Assembly: GCA_036268485.1 (NCBI GenBank)
Contig: DATAUC010000109.1
Location: 62,001 to 126,000, forward strand
DNA from: Bog-473 sp036268485
GTDB lineage: Bacteria > Actinomycetota > Acidimicrobiia > Acidimicrobiales > RAAP-2
Length of the DNA stretch: 64,000 nucleotides
Direction: 5' to 3'
In this document: piece after piece, positions 56,381 through 64,000 of the stretch
Layout: every line of letters starts with the position of its first letter
Position numbering within the stretch: the first letter of the stretch is position 1
Notes under the pieces: generated by a model
Told to the model about the DNA's origin: nothing
What the model saw: the letters and a program-made list of their open reading frames with translations, nothing else
The model's database searches: none
Program-made: the position numbers and the translations under genes

Positions 56381-58021
56381 ATGAGACCACTCCCCGAACT
56401 GACGCTCTCCTCCGGATGGTTCTGGACTTCCGGCAGTGACGGCACTCTTCGGATCCAGGGCTGTGATGCCTGCGGCGAACTCGTCCATCCACCGGTACCC
56501 ATCTGCCCCTACTGCCGGAGTCGTTCATTCACATCGGTCGCTGTATCGGGTCGGGCCACCGTGGTCGGCTTTACGGTCAACGCTCACCGCTGGCTCCCTG
56601 ATTTCGATCCGCCCTATGTCATCGCCAATGTGGCCTTGGCGGAGGACTCTCGGGTGCACCTCACCACCAACATCATCGATTGCGCTCCTGAGGATGTCGC
56701 CATCGGCTCCATAGTGCAGGTTCGGTTCGAGCAACACGACGATGTGTGGCTGCCACTTTTCACCCTGACCGGCGAGATCGATCCGATTGATCGGGTGACG
56801 CCACCGGTGCGACCGACCCCACGGGCGCCGATCAACAATGACCGCTTCGAACATACCTCGGTGCTCAGTGGCGTCGGACGATCAGCTCTCGGGCGCCGCC
56901 TGATGATTGACCCGCTCTCGCTGACGGTGGATGCGTGCCTGGCCGCAATTTCCGATGCGGGTCTGACCCTTGAGGACATCGACGGACTGTCGACCTATCC
57001 CGGCCCTGGCGGCATGGGCATGAGCGAGGGCGGCGTCACCGCCGTCGAGGAAGCTCTGCGCATCCACCCCACCTGGGTCAACGGTGGCATGGACATTCCG
57101 GGTCCGGGCGGTTCCATCATCGCGGCGGCCATGGCCGTCGCCTCCGGGCTATGCCGACATGTGTTGTGCTTTCGCACAGTATGGGAATCCACCTATGGGG
57201 CACTCGCCGCCACTCGGGGCGGTGGCGGAGGCGGTAATCAACGGGTTTCAGGTGCCATGCGTGAATGGAGCGCACCTTTTGGCGCCATGTCGGCCGCCAA
57301 CTGGATCGGGATGAACGCCACGCAGTACCTGCATCGCTACGGTGCCCCCCGAGAACTGTTGGGTCTGATCGCGCTCAACGGACGCGCCAACGCAGCCCGC
57401 AACCCGCACGCCATCTACCGCGAACCGATGACCATGGACGACTACATGTCGGCTCGCCCGATCACGTCTCCATTCGGGCTGTACGACTGCGACGTCCCAT
57501 GTGACGCCTCCATTGCCGTCATCGTGTCTGCTGCGTCTGTTGCCGACGATCTGCCCCAGCCCGCGGTACGCATTGAAGCGGTCGGCACCCAAATACTCGA
57601 ACGAGTTTCATGGGACCAAGGCACACTGACCCATGAACCGCAGGTCCTGGGCCAGTCGGCGCACTTGTGGACACGCACGGACTTCCGACAGGCCGACATC
57701 GATCTCGCGCTCCTCTATGACGGCTTTACGTTCAACGCCATCTCGTGGCTGGAAGGGCTGGGCTTCTGCGAGCTTGGCGGCGCCTACGACTGGTTGGACA
57801 ATGGTCGGCGAATCGCACTCGATGGCGAACTGCCAGTCAATCCTCACGGCGGGCAACTGTCCGAAGGGAGGACTCATGGGTTCGGATTCCTCTATGAGGC
57901 GGTGCAGCAACTTCGGCACCAGGCCGGCGAGCGCCAGGTGCCAGGCGCCAAGACTGCCGTCGTGACGTCGGGTGGAGGCACGCCGTCGGGCGTGCTCCTA
58001 CTGGCTAGAAAGGATGCGTGA
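56381..58021 (+). CDS. DUF35 (Zn-ribbon/OB-fold) fused to an Ltp-type thiolase-like protein
   Basis: 546 residues. Residues 1 to about 150: rubredoxin-like zinc ribbon with Cys28, Cys31, Cys42 and Cys45 (GCDACGE; CPYC), then an OB fold (DUF35). From about 155: a thiolase-fold protein (DPLSLTVDACLAAISDAGLT, ALLYDGFTFNAISWLEGLGF, NPHGGQLSEGRTHGFGFLYE), without the reactive Cys loop of true thiolases. In known steroid-side-chain retro-aldolases the thiolase-like Ltp2 works with the DUF35 part of ChsH2 as separate chains; here they are one. Role inferred: retro-aldol cleavage of a beta-hydroxyacyl-CoA. Confidence 0.88.
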   Translation: MRPLPELTLSSGWFWTSGSDGTLRIQGCDACGELVHPPVPICPYCRSRSFTSVAVSGRATVVGFTVNAHRWLPDFDPPYVIANVALAEDSRVHLTTNIIDCAPEDVAIGSIVQVRFEQHDDVWLPLFTLTGEIDPIDRVTPPVRPTPRAPINNDRFEHTSVLSGVGRSALGRRLMIDPLSLTVDACLAAISDAGLTLEDIDGLSTYPGPGGMGMSEGGVTAVEEALRIHPTWVNGGMDIPGPGGSIIAAAMAVASGLCRHVLCFRTVWESTYGALAATRGGGGGGNQRVSGAMREWSAPFGAMSAANWIGMNATQYLHRYGAPRELLGLIALNGRANAARNPHAIYREPMTMDDYMSARPITSPFGLYDCDVPCDASIAVIVSAASVADDLPQPAVRIEAVGTQILERVSWDQGTLTHEPQVLGQSAHLWTRTDFRQADIDLALLYDGFTFNAISWLEGLGFCELGGAYDWLDNGRRIALDGELPVNPHGGQLSEGRTHGFGFLYEAVQQLRHQAGERQVPGAKTAVVTSGGGTPSGVLLLARKDA

Positions 58022-58023
58022 AT

Positions 58024-58051
58024 CGGTGATTGTCCTCTCGATCAATCACCG
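58024..58051 (+). terminator. Strong hairpin after the fusion gene; terminator or TetR operator
   Basis: CGGTGATTG-tcctctcgat-CAATCACCG is a perfect nine-base stem with TTT after it. It lies three bases past the stop and 28 bases before the TetR ATG, so it could end one transcript and serve as an operator for the next. Confidence 0.55.
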
Positions 58052-58078
58052 TTTACCCATGAGGGCGGCGGTAGATTG

Positions 58079-58783
58079 ATGAGCACATTGGGCAGCGATC
58101 CTCAAGGGACGGAGGGCGACGTGGTTACAACGGAGTCCCCCGCTAACGACAAGTCGAGCGGCCCCCGGTCGCGCAAGGGCGTCGAGACACGAGCGCGTCT
58201 GGTCGTCGCAGCCAAGGAAGTGTTTGAGAGAGATGGCTTCTTGGAAGCACGGATCTCCGATATTGCCGAACAAGCCGGTCTCTCACACGGTTCCTTCTAC
58301 CACTACTTCAAGTCGAAGGAAGAGGTGTTCCGTGAAGTCGCTCTCGGCGTCGAGGAACGCCTGAGCGAACCCATGCAGAGCGTCATTTTGGACCCGAAGT
58401 CTTCCGCCAGTCCCTACGAACGCATCCGTGAAGGAATTCGCCGCAACCTTGCGAGCTACCGGGACGAAGCGCTGATGATGAAAGTGATCGAGCAGGTATC
58501 CCGATTCGATTCTGAACTGGGGGCTTGGCGCTCCGAGCGCCATCGGCTGGGTCTGGTGGAGGTGGCGCGTTCCATTACCAGCCTGCAACGTCACGGCCTG
58601 GTCGATGCTCGGCTTGATCCGATCATCACGGCGTCGGCCCTGGCGTCCATGACCTACCGCTTCCCCGAATTGTGGTTCGTGCAGGGCCTCATCGATTGCG
58701 ATTTTGATGAGGGTGTGGAGCAGCTGACCATGCTGTTCGTCCGCGCCCTCGGCCTCGACGAACGGGCCGGCGTCCCTTCATAA
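58079..58783 (+). CDS. TetR-family regulator, candidate for motif 2
   Basis: 234 residues. HTH: ETRARLVVAAKEVFERDGFL, then ARISDIAEQAGLSHGSFYHYFKSKEEVF (about residues 36-78), with a charged N-terminal tail. The ligand domain has FELWFVQGLIDC-like helices. Start ATG at 58079; TTG three bases before or GTG at about 58121 are alternatives. It follows the DUF35-thiolase gene and is the nearest regulator to the motif-2 sites, so it is the leading candidate to bind them (inference). Confidence 0.9.
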   Translation: MSTLGSDPQGTEGDVVTTESPANDKSSGPRSRKGVETRARLVVAAKEVFERDGFLEARISDIAEQAGLSHGSFYHYFKSKEEVFREVALGVEERLSEPMQSVILDPKSSASPYERIREGIRRNLASYRDEALMMKVIEQVSRFDSELGAWRSERHRLGLVEVARSITSLQRHGLVDARLDPIITASALASMTYRFPELWFVQGLIDCDFDEGVEQLTMLFVRALGLDERAGVPS

Positions 58784-58813
58784 GCTCCAGGCCCACCTGA
58801 AGGAGGTGTGCCG

Positions 58814-60094
58814 CTAGTTCGACGTGCGACTCCGTGGCACTTCCCGGAACGGGATCTCCTTGTCGAGCCGTCGTTCCCGCGGCATGCCGAGGACGCGCTC
58901 ACTGATCACGTTCTTGGCCATCTCGGTGGTACCACCACCGATGCTGCCGACCTGGCGCATCAGAAAATTGATGGCACTTCGATCCGCCCTTGAGCCTGCA
59001 CTCCAGGCCGCACCTTCGGAACCGGCCGCTTCGAAGGCCAATGTGATGATGCGTTGCGCCGCATCTCCCTTGAAAAGACGCACCATCGCTGCGGCCTGCT
59101 CCGTCCACTTTCCATGCTTGATGGAGTCGCGGATTCTCTCCGAGAGCGCCTCGTTGACCAGTTCGATCATGCGAGCCTCGCCGACCAGTTCTCGCATGGC
59201 TGGGTCATCAAGTTGCTGGTTGGCTTGCACCACGTCGAACACGGCGCTGGCATCCATCGAACCGTGAATGACCCCAACCGGCTCGGTGACATACGGGGAG
59301 CTGTACAGCATGCGCTCATGAAACATCCACCGCGTCATGATCGTCCAACCGTCGTCTACGTCGCCGACCCGATCCGTGTCAGGAACAACCACGTCAGTCA
59401 GGAACTCCTGGCAGAACTCTCGAGATCCGTTGAGCATCTCTATCCGATGGATCTCAATGTCAGGCTGATGGATCGGGAGCATGAAGACGCTGAGCCCGCG
59501 ATGCTTCGGTGTATCCCAATTGGTTCGAGCCAGGCAGAGTCCCCAATCTGACCACCAGGCGCCGGTGGTCCAGATCTTCGAACCATTCAGGACCCACTGC
59601 TCACCATCTCTCACGGCAGTGGTGGTTGCGCTGGCCACGTCCGAGCCCCCGCTGGGCTCGGACAGGAACTGCATCCATAACTCCTCACCGCGCAAGATTG
59701 CCGGCAGATGCCCCAACTTCTGCTCTTCGGTGCCGAATTCGAGGATCACGGTGGCGCAGGGCGACAGCGTGGGCACCTGCAGGTGTAACGGGTATTCGAA
59801 TCCCACGATCTCCTCGTTGAACACTCGCTGATGTTCGGGGGAAAGTCCCTGACCGCCGTAGGCCCGGGGGAAGCAGATCCCGGCCAGTCCGGCGTCGAAA
59901 AGCATGCGCTGGATCTCCCTTTCCCGAGCGATCGCCGCCAATTCCGTCTCCTCGTCGGTCGAGGCGCGATCCATCCGCAACTCTTCAAGGGACACCGGGC
60001 GCAGATTGGTTCGGATGAACGCGCGTGCCCGAGCGCGAAAGCTTTCGAGATCCTCTGTCTCGTCGCCGGGCGCTTCGGCGGGGACCGCGCTCAC
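58814..60094 (-). CDS. Acyl-CoA dehydrogenase, subunit 1 of a pair
   Basis: 426 residues. FPRAYGGQGLSPEHQRVFNE, FLSEPSGGSDVASATTTAVR, WVLNGSKIWTTGAWWSDWG, LNGSREFCQEFLTDVVVPDT and VGSIGGGTTEMAKNVISERV. This is the large-chain style of FadE-type ACADs; the usual MCAD Glu position is Gly in IGGGTTE. GTG at 60092-60094 overlaps the next gene's stop as GTGA. Side-by-side ACAD genes of unequal type often make alpha2-beta2 enzymes in steroid and terpenoid breakdown. Confidence 0.9.
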   Translation of the reverse strand: MSAVPAEAPGDETEDLESFRARARAFIRTNLRPVSLEELRMDRASTDEETELAAIAREREIQRMLFDAGLAGICFPRAYGGQGLSPEHQRVFNEEIVGFEYPLHLQVPTLSPCATVILEFGTEEQKLGHLPAILRGEELWMQFLSEPSGGSDVASATTTAVRDGEQWVLNGSKIWTTGAWWSDWGLCLARTNWDTPKHRGLSVFMLPIHQPDIEIHRIEMLNGSREFCQEFLTDVVVPDTDRVGDVDDGWTIMTRWMFHERMLYSSPYVTEPVGVIHGSMDASAVFDVVQANQQLDDPAMRELVGEARMIELVNEALSERIRDSIKHGKWTEQAAAMVRLFKGDAAQRIITLAFEAAGSEGAAWSAGSRADRSAINFLMRQVGSIGGGTTEMAKNVISERVLGMPRERRLDKEIPFREVPRSRTSN

Positions 60095-61233
60095 GCCGCC
60101 AGTCCTGGGCGAGCAGCCAGTAGGGCGGCAATGCGCTGACGGTGCTGCGCCGGGGTGCCCGCCAGCGACCGGTTGACGGTGAAGCGACGCAGGTACAGAT
60201 GGAGGTCGTGCTCGAAGGTAATACCGATGCCGCCGTGGAGCTGAACGCACTCGTGCAATAGGTCGCCGCCGAATTGACCGACATACGCCTTGGCCGCGCT
60301 GGCCAGTTCGTCGGCCGAAGGCACTGCGTTCTCGGCGGCCAGGCAGGCGGCGTCGCTGACGGCGTGGCTGGCCTCCAGTCGCGTCAGCATGTCGGCACAC
60401 CGGTGTTTAAGCGCCTGGTACGAGGCCAGGGGGCGTCCGAATGAGAACCGATCGAACATCCACTCCATGGTCATGTCGAAGCCTGACTGCATGGCGCCCA
60501 CTGCTTCCGCATTGAGCAGGGTGATGGTTTGGAAAAACTGCCGCTCTACATCACCAGAAGATTCGGTCGGCGGGCCGATCACGCAATCAGATCCCAATCG
60601 CACGTCGTGGAGCGTCACGGCGCCAAATCGCCGTGAGAGGTCGACCGTCTCCATCGGGACAACCGACAATCCATCGACGTCCGTCGGTACCAACACTTGG
60701 GTCAGTCCAAAATCTTCCCGACCAGTGACCAGCAAGTGGGCGGCATGCGGTGCGGATTCGACCGGTCGCACCTCTCCGTTGAGAATAACGTCGTCGCCAC
60801 TCCGGGTGATGCGTACTGTCGGCCGGCAGTCGGTGGCAACGGCGCCCATCGGGATAGGGGGTGGGCACCATGACGCAATCGAATTGCCCGAAAGCAGCCC
60901 CTCCAGAACATCGAGGTGAGCGTCGTGCGCGCTCAGCGTTGCAGCCACCACATTGGTGGCGATGAGCGGACCCGCTGCAGCCCGGCGACCGAATTCATAC
61001 GCCACCAGGGAAAGGTCGACCAGCCCGGCGCCGCTGATGGTCCCGCCACCGTGCGCCTCGGACACCAGCAGCGAGGTCCACCCGAGTTCGGCGCCCCGGC
61101 GCCAGTAGTGCGGCTCGTAACCAGTCTCGTCGTGTCGCAGGCGACGAAGCTCCTCAGGCGCAGCGTGCTCGGTGAGGAAGCGCTCCGTCGTCTGGCGGAA
61201 AAACTCCTGGTCGTCGGTCAACTTCACCAACAT
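60091..61233 (-). CDS. Acyl-CoA dehydrogenase, subunit 2 of a pair
   Basis: 380 residues. LVSEAHGGGTISGAGLVDLS, LVTGREDFGLTQVLVPTDVD, QSGFDMTMEWMFDRFSFGRP, LASYQALKHRCADMLTRLEA and CVQLHGGIGITFEHDLHLYL. Shorter, less conserved partner chain. ATG at 61231-61233 shares one base with the preceding stop (TGATG). The operon order is P450, amidohydrolase, this gene, then the larger ACAD. It would complete a heteromeric dehydrogenase with the large chain. Confidence 0.88.
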   Translation of the reverse strand: MLVKLTDDQEFFRQTTERFLTEHAAPEELRRLRHDETGYEPHYWRRGAELGWTSLLVSEAHGGGTISGAGLVDLSLVAYEFGRRAAAGPLIATNVVAATLSAHDAHLDVLEGLLSGNSIASWCPPPIPMGAVATDCRPTVRITRSGDDVILNGEVRPVESAPHAAHLLVTGREDFGLTQVLVPTDVDGLSVVPMETVDLSRRFGAVTLHDVRLGSDCVIGPPTESSGDVERQFFQTITLLNAEAVGAMQSGFDMTMEWMFDRFSFGRPLASYQALKHRCADMLTRLEASHAVSDAACLAAENAVPSADELASAAKAYVGQFGGDLLHECVQLHGGIGITFEHDLHLYLRRFTVNRSLAGTPAQHRQRIAALLAARPGLAA

Positions 61234-62495
61234 CAGATGGTGCCCACTCCAGCCGCCTCGTTGCGAACCCGCCACTCCTGGCGACTCATGCGGGTGACAT
61301 CGACGTCACTCGCCTGCGCGCGTAGGGCGCCCACCGTCGCATCCTCTTTCTTGGTGTGCGCGAACGGGTCCCAGTTGTAGAAGCGACAGGCGTTCTCCCA
61401 CGTGATCTTGTGGATCTCGCTGTCGCTCACGCCGGCATCCTGGAACTCTTTCCACGAAAACTCCGGCGACTCGGGCCAGGTGGTGTCCGTGTGGGGGTAG
61501 TCGCATTCCCAGGCGATGATGTCGATCCCGATCCGATCACGTAACAACAGTCCCGACGGATCGGTGATGTAACAGGCCAGCATGTGGTCGCGGAACACCT
61601 CGGACGGGAGCTTCCCTCCGAAATCGGCGTGCAACCAGGACTGGTTCTGGAAGTGACGATCGATGCGGTCGAAGTAGAACGGGATCCAACCGATCCCGCC
61701 TTCGGACAGAGCGACCTTCAGCGTGGGGAACTTCCGGAGCGTCGGTCCGAACAGAAGATCCTGGGCGGTGATGGCGCTGATCTGGCAGGCCAGGACCATG
61801 AGGTGGTCCACCGGGGCCTCCACCGGACGTTGAATGACGGCGAAGCCGGCGCCGATGTGCAGCGAGAGCACCATGTCCTCCTCGCAAAGTGTGGCGAGCA
61901 TGGGGTCCCAGTAGCCCGAAAGGAAGCTCGGGAATCCCTGCACGTGGGGCGTCTCGAGAAAGCTGATCGACCGGCATCCCTTCTTGGCTATGCGGCGGAC
62001 CTCGGCAACGGCCGCATCCACGTCCCACATGGGAACGATCCCCAGCGGGATGAAGCGCCCCGGGTAGGCGCCGCACCATTCGTCAATGGCCCAATCGTTA
62101 TAGGCCTGCAGCATGACAAGTGCGATCTCCTTGTCGCTCGCCTCTGAAAATGTTCGGGCATTCCAGCCGGCCATGGTGGGAAAGCACATCGACCCGAGGA
62201 CCCCGTTGGCGTCCATGTCGCGCACGCGCTCATGAACATCGAAGCAACCGGGGCGAAGCTCCGTGTAGGTACCCGGGTTGAATCCCCACTCCTCCGATGG
62301 CCAGCCAACCGTGGCGGCCATACCGAACGATGTGCTGGTCTTCTCTCCCTGGAACACCCAGCGATCGATGCCGTCCTCGTTCACGACCCTGGGGGCTTCG
62401 TCGAGCCAGCGCTTGGGCACGTGATTCTCGTACATGTGCGGCGGCTCAATCATGTGGTCGTCGATGCTGACCAGAATCATGTCTTCGAGATTCAT
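61233..62495 (-). CDS. Amidohydrolase-2 family protein
   Basis: 420 residues. First motif ILVSIDDHMIEPPHMYENHV, middle MCFPTMAGWNARTF, LSLHIGAGFAVIQRP, VALSEGGIGWIPFYFDRIDR and IAWECDYPHTDTTW (distal Asp/His). Fourth of the amidohydrolase-2 group in the window. Start ATG at 62493-62495 has GGAGGG; ATG at 62525, one base after the P450 stop, is the alternative. It is coupled to the ACAD pair. Confidence 0.87.
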   Translation of the reverse strand: MNLEDMILVSIDDHMIEPPHMYENHVPKRWLDEAPRVVNEDGIDRWVFQGEKTSTSFGMAATVGWPSEEWGFNPGTYTELRPGCFDVHERVRDMDANGVLGSMCFPTMAGWNARTFSEASDKEIALVMLQAYNDWAIDEWCGAYPGRFIPLGIVPMWDVDAAVAEVRRIAKKGCRSISFLETPHVQGFPSFLSGYWDPMLATLCEEDMVLSLHIGAGFAVIQRPVEAPVDHLMVLACQISAITAQDLLFGPTLRKFPTLKVALSEGGIGWIPFYFDRIDRHFQNQSWLHADFGGKLPSEVFRDHMLACYITDPSGLLLRDRIGIDIIAWECDYPHTDTTWPESPEFSWKEFQDAGVSDSEIHKITWENACRFYNWDPFAHTKKEDATVGALRAQASDVDVTRMSRQEWRVRNEAAGVGTI

Positions 62496-62526
62496 CGCTT
62501 CACCCTCCGGCTTCTTGTCCCCCATG

Positions 62527-63723
62527 TCACGCGGTGCGAACGGGGAGAGTCTCCCAACCACGGACCGTCGATGTCTTCGCCCGTCGGGCCCGGTCGTAGT
62601 CGACTTCCCAACGAGGAAAACGTTGCAGCACTTCCTCTAAGGCGATCCGACCTTCCAGACGAGCCAGAGCCGCGCCCAGGCAGAGGTGGATGCCATAGCC
62701 AAAGGCCAGGTGTCGTCCAACCTCCCGATGGATATCAAAGCTGTCGCCATTCTCAAAGTGGCGGTCGTCCCGATTGCCCGAGCCGTTCAGCAGGACCATC
62801 ACGCTGCCCTCGGGCACCTTCTGGTCGTGAAGCTCGACATCGCGGGTGACATAGCGGGCCTGCACCGGCGAGGGTGACTCGTAACGGAGGATCTCTTCGA
62901 TGGCGTTGTTGACCAGCGATCGATCGGCCGCCAATTCCCTGAGTTGATCCGGATGGTCGCTGAGGAGTTGCCCGGTGAAGCCGATGAGACGTGCCGTCGT
63001 CTCATTGCCAGCTCCGGCGATCAACATCACATACGTGAGCACCTCATCACGGTGAAGGGTGCGCCTCGTTCCCGTCTCGTCCTCGAACTCACTCGTCATC
63101 AACTCAGTCATCAGGTCGTCCGAGGGATGATCGGCTCGCCAGTCGATGTAGTCGCCGAACACAGAGGCCTGTGCCATGGCGTCGATCGTCGCTGGCGGGG
63201 CTCCCTCCTCAAGACGGAGGCTCTGGTCGATCTGCTCCCGAATGGCAACCTGATCCTCTTCGGGAATGCCCAGCAGCATGCCGATGGTCCGCATCGGCAT
63301 AAAAGCGCCGAGGTCTGCAATGAAGTCGAAACCGCCCTGACCCACGAGTGGATCAAGTACCTCGGCGCAATAGGCCCGCACCTCACCCTCGAGGGCCTGC
63401 ATCTTCTTCGGGGTGAAAACCCGCGAGAGAAGCGACCGGTGCATGGTGTGCACCGGGGGGTCCTCCATAAGGATGATGCCCGGCGGGAGCTCGATATTGG
63501 CCTGAATGATCTCGAGGATCGACCCTCTGCCCGAGATGTACGTGCCCCAATCCAACATCGCCGCGTCGATGTCGGCGAAGCGACTCAACGCGAAGAACTG
63601 GTACTTCTCATTCCAATAGAGAGGAGCCTCGTCACGGAGCCGCTTCCAAACGGGATACGGGTTGGCGTCGATCTCGAAGTCGTAGGGGTCGTAGTAGATC
63701 TCCCCCGATGCATCTGCAGACAT
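62527..63723 (-). CDS. Cytochrome P450
   Basis: 398 residues. Heme loop FGYGIHLCLGAALARLE; I-helix LIAGAGNETTARLIGFTGQL; ExxR in EEILRYESPSPVQ. Soluble class I type. Start ATG at 63721-63723, 15 bases after the aldehyde dehydrogenase stop. First fully visible gene of the leftward P450-amidohydrolase-ACAD run. Redox partners not seen. Confidence 0.93.
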   Translation of the reverse strand: MSADASGEIYYDPYDFEIDANPYPVWKRLRDEAPLYWNEKYQFFALSRFADIDAAMLDWGTYISGRGSILEIIQANIELPPGIILMEDPPVHTMHRSLLSRVFTPKKMQALEGEVRAYCAEVLDPLVGQGGFDFIADLGAFMPMRTIGMLLGIPEEDQVAIREQIDQSLRLEEGAPPATIDAMAQASVFGDYIDWRADHPSDDLMTELMTSEFEDETGTRRTLHRDEVLTYVMLIAGAGNETTARLIGFTGQLLSDHPDQLRELAADRSLVNNAIEEILRYESPSPVQARYVTRDVELHDQKVPEGSVMVLLNGSGNRDDRHFENGDSFDIHREVGRHLAFGYGIHLCLGAALARLEGRIALEEVLQRFPRWEVDYDRARRAKTSTVRGWETLPVRTA

Positions 63724-63738
63724 CCGCGTTCCTACCGG

Positions 63739-64000
63739 CTAGCCGGCGGGCCAGGAAACAGACTTGACCTCGAGGTACTGCTCGAAACCGGGCTTACCGT
63801 TCTGGCGCCCGATGCCGCTCTGCTTGTACCCACCGAAGGGCAGGTCAGGGCCGTAGGGGGCGCCACCGTTGACGCTCACGCCACCGGTGCGGATGCGCCG
63901 AGCCACGGCCAGTGAACGCTCGGTCGAGCCTGAGAACACGCCGCCTGAGAGCCCGTACTGGCTGTCATTGGCGATGCGGACAGCGTCGTCCTCGTCTTCG
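63739..64000 (-). CDS. Aldehyde dehydrogenase, C-terminal fragment (cut by window edge)
   Basis: The visible 86 codons read EDEDDAVRIANDSQYGLSGG, VFSGSTERSLAVARRIRTGG and PFGGYKQSGIGRQNGKPGFE, then YLEVKSVSW, the classic C-terminal end of NAD(P)-dependent aldehyde dehydrogenases. The catalytic Cys and Glu lie beyond the right edge. Co-directional with the P450, so it probably oxidises the aldehyde made by it. The stop is TAG at 63739-63741. Confidence 0.9.
   Translation of the reverse strand, partial: EDEDDAVRIANDSQYGLSGGVFSGSTERSLAVARRIRTGGVSVNGGAPYGPDLPFGGYKQSGIGRQNGKPGFEQYLEVKSVSWPAG

Noticed and set aside
1..64000. CRISPR array, insertion sequence or prophage
   Set aside because: No regularly spaced repeats, transposase motif, long terminal repeats or phage genes were seen on reading.

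Overview
The window is GC-rich, densely packed DNA in which nearly every gene is oxidative catabolism, transport or one-component regulation. It looks like an Actinomycetota chromosome. Supporting signs are the F420-type LLM oxidoreductase, DUF427 proteins, many TetR regulators, paired acyl-CoA dehydrogenases, GTG/TTG starts, and leaderless promoters of the form TANNNT followed 6-8 nt later by the start codon. No rRNA, tRNA or housekeeping marker is present, so the class (possibly Acidimicrobiia) is inference. I saw no insertion sequence, phage gene, CRISPR array or tRNA.

Region 1 (1-8.0 kb) is a tightly overlapping leftward operon: P450, alpha/beta hydrolase, ACMSD-like amidohydrolase, extradiol dioxygenase, FAD hydroxylase and a DMFase-like amidase cut by the window edge. 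A divergent TetR gene and an FAH-family hydrolase sit opposite. Together they read as an aromatic hydroxylation and meta-cleavage route. Region 2 (8-22 kb) is mixed: two MFS exporters, ketopantoate reductase-like, pirin, GNAT, an HxlR regulator with an SCP2-like tail, a metallo-beta-lactamase-fold hydrolase, a GH3 glycosidase, a HAD phosphatase, FMN and LLM oxidoreductases, and a TetR gene broken by two frameshifts.

Region 3 (22-45 kb) is an acyl-CoA/oxygenase region: esterase, crotonase, acyl-CoA ligase, TetR, SDRs, a fused alpha-beta 2-oxoacid dehydrogenase E1, a Rieske/TauD/DUF1330-SDR operon with its own TetR gene, acyl-CoA dehydrogenase, class II aldolase, amidohydrolase, cyclase, Baeyer-Villiger monooxygenase, SnoaL, carboxymuconolactone decarboxylase-like, P450 and DoxX. 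Five divergent gene pairs here carry variants of one operator-like sequence (full form TAGACYAACCGGTCGGTACA), usually over the promoters. This is the strongest sign of a coordinated, uncharacterised regulon.

Region 4 (45-64 kb) holds an SDR, a DUF427-thioesterase fusion, a double-DUF427 protein, crotonases, a four-gene branched-chain-type ABC importer with a fused permease, two more amidohydrolases, a natural DUF35-thiolase fusion, TetR, a two-gene acyl-CoA dehydrogenase, a P450 and a partial aldehyde dehydrogenase. A second motif (TTGACGnCGACGTCAA-like) stands upstream of a P450 operon, the importer and the DUF35-thiolase/amidohydrolase pair.

A plausible whole is uptake by the ABC importer, CoA activation, oxygenation by P450s, BVMO and Rieske enzymes, ring cleavage, then beta-oxidation and retro-aldol shortening of a terpenoid-, steroid- or arylalkyl-like substrate. 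The substrate cannot be read from the sequence.
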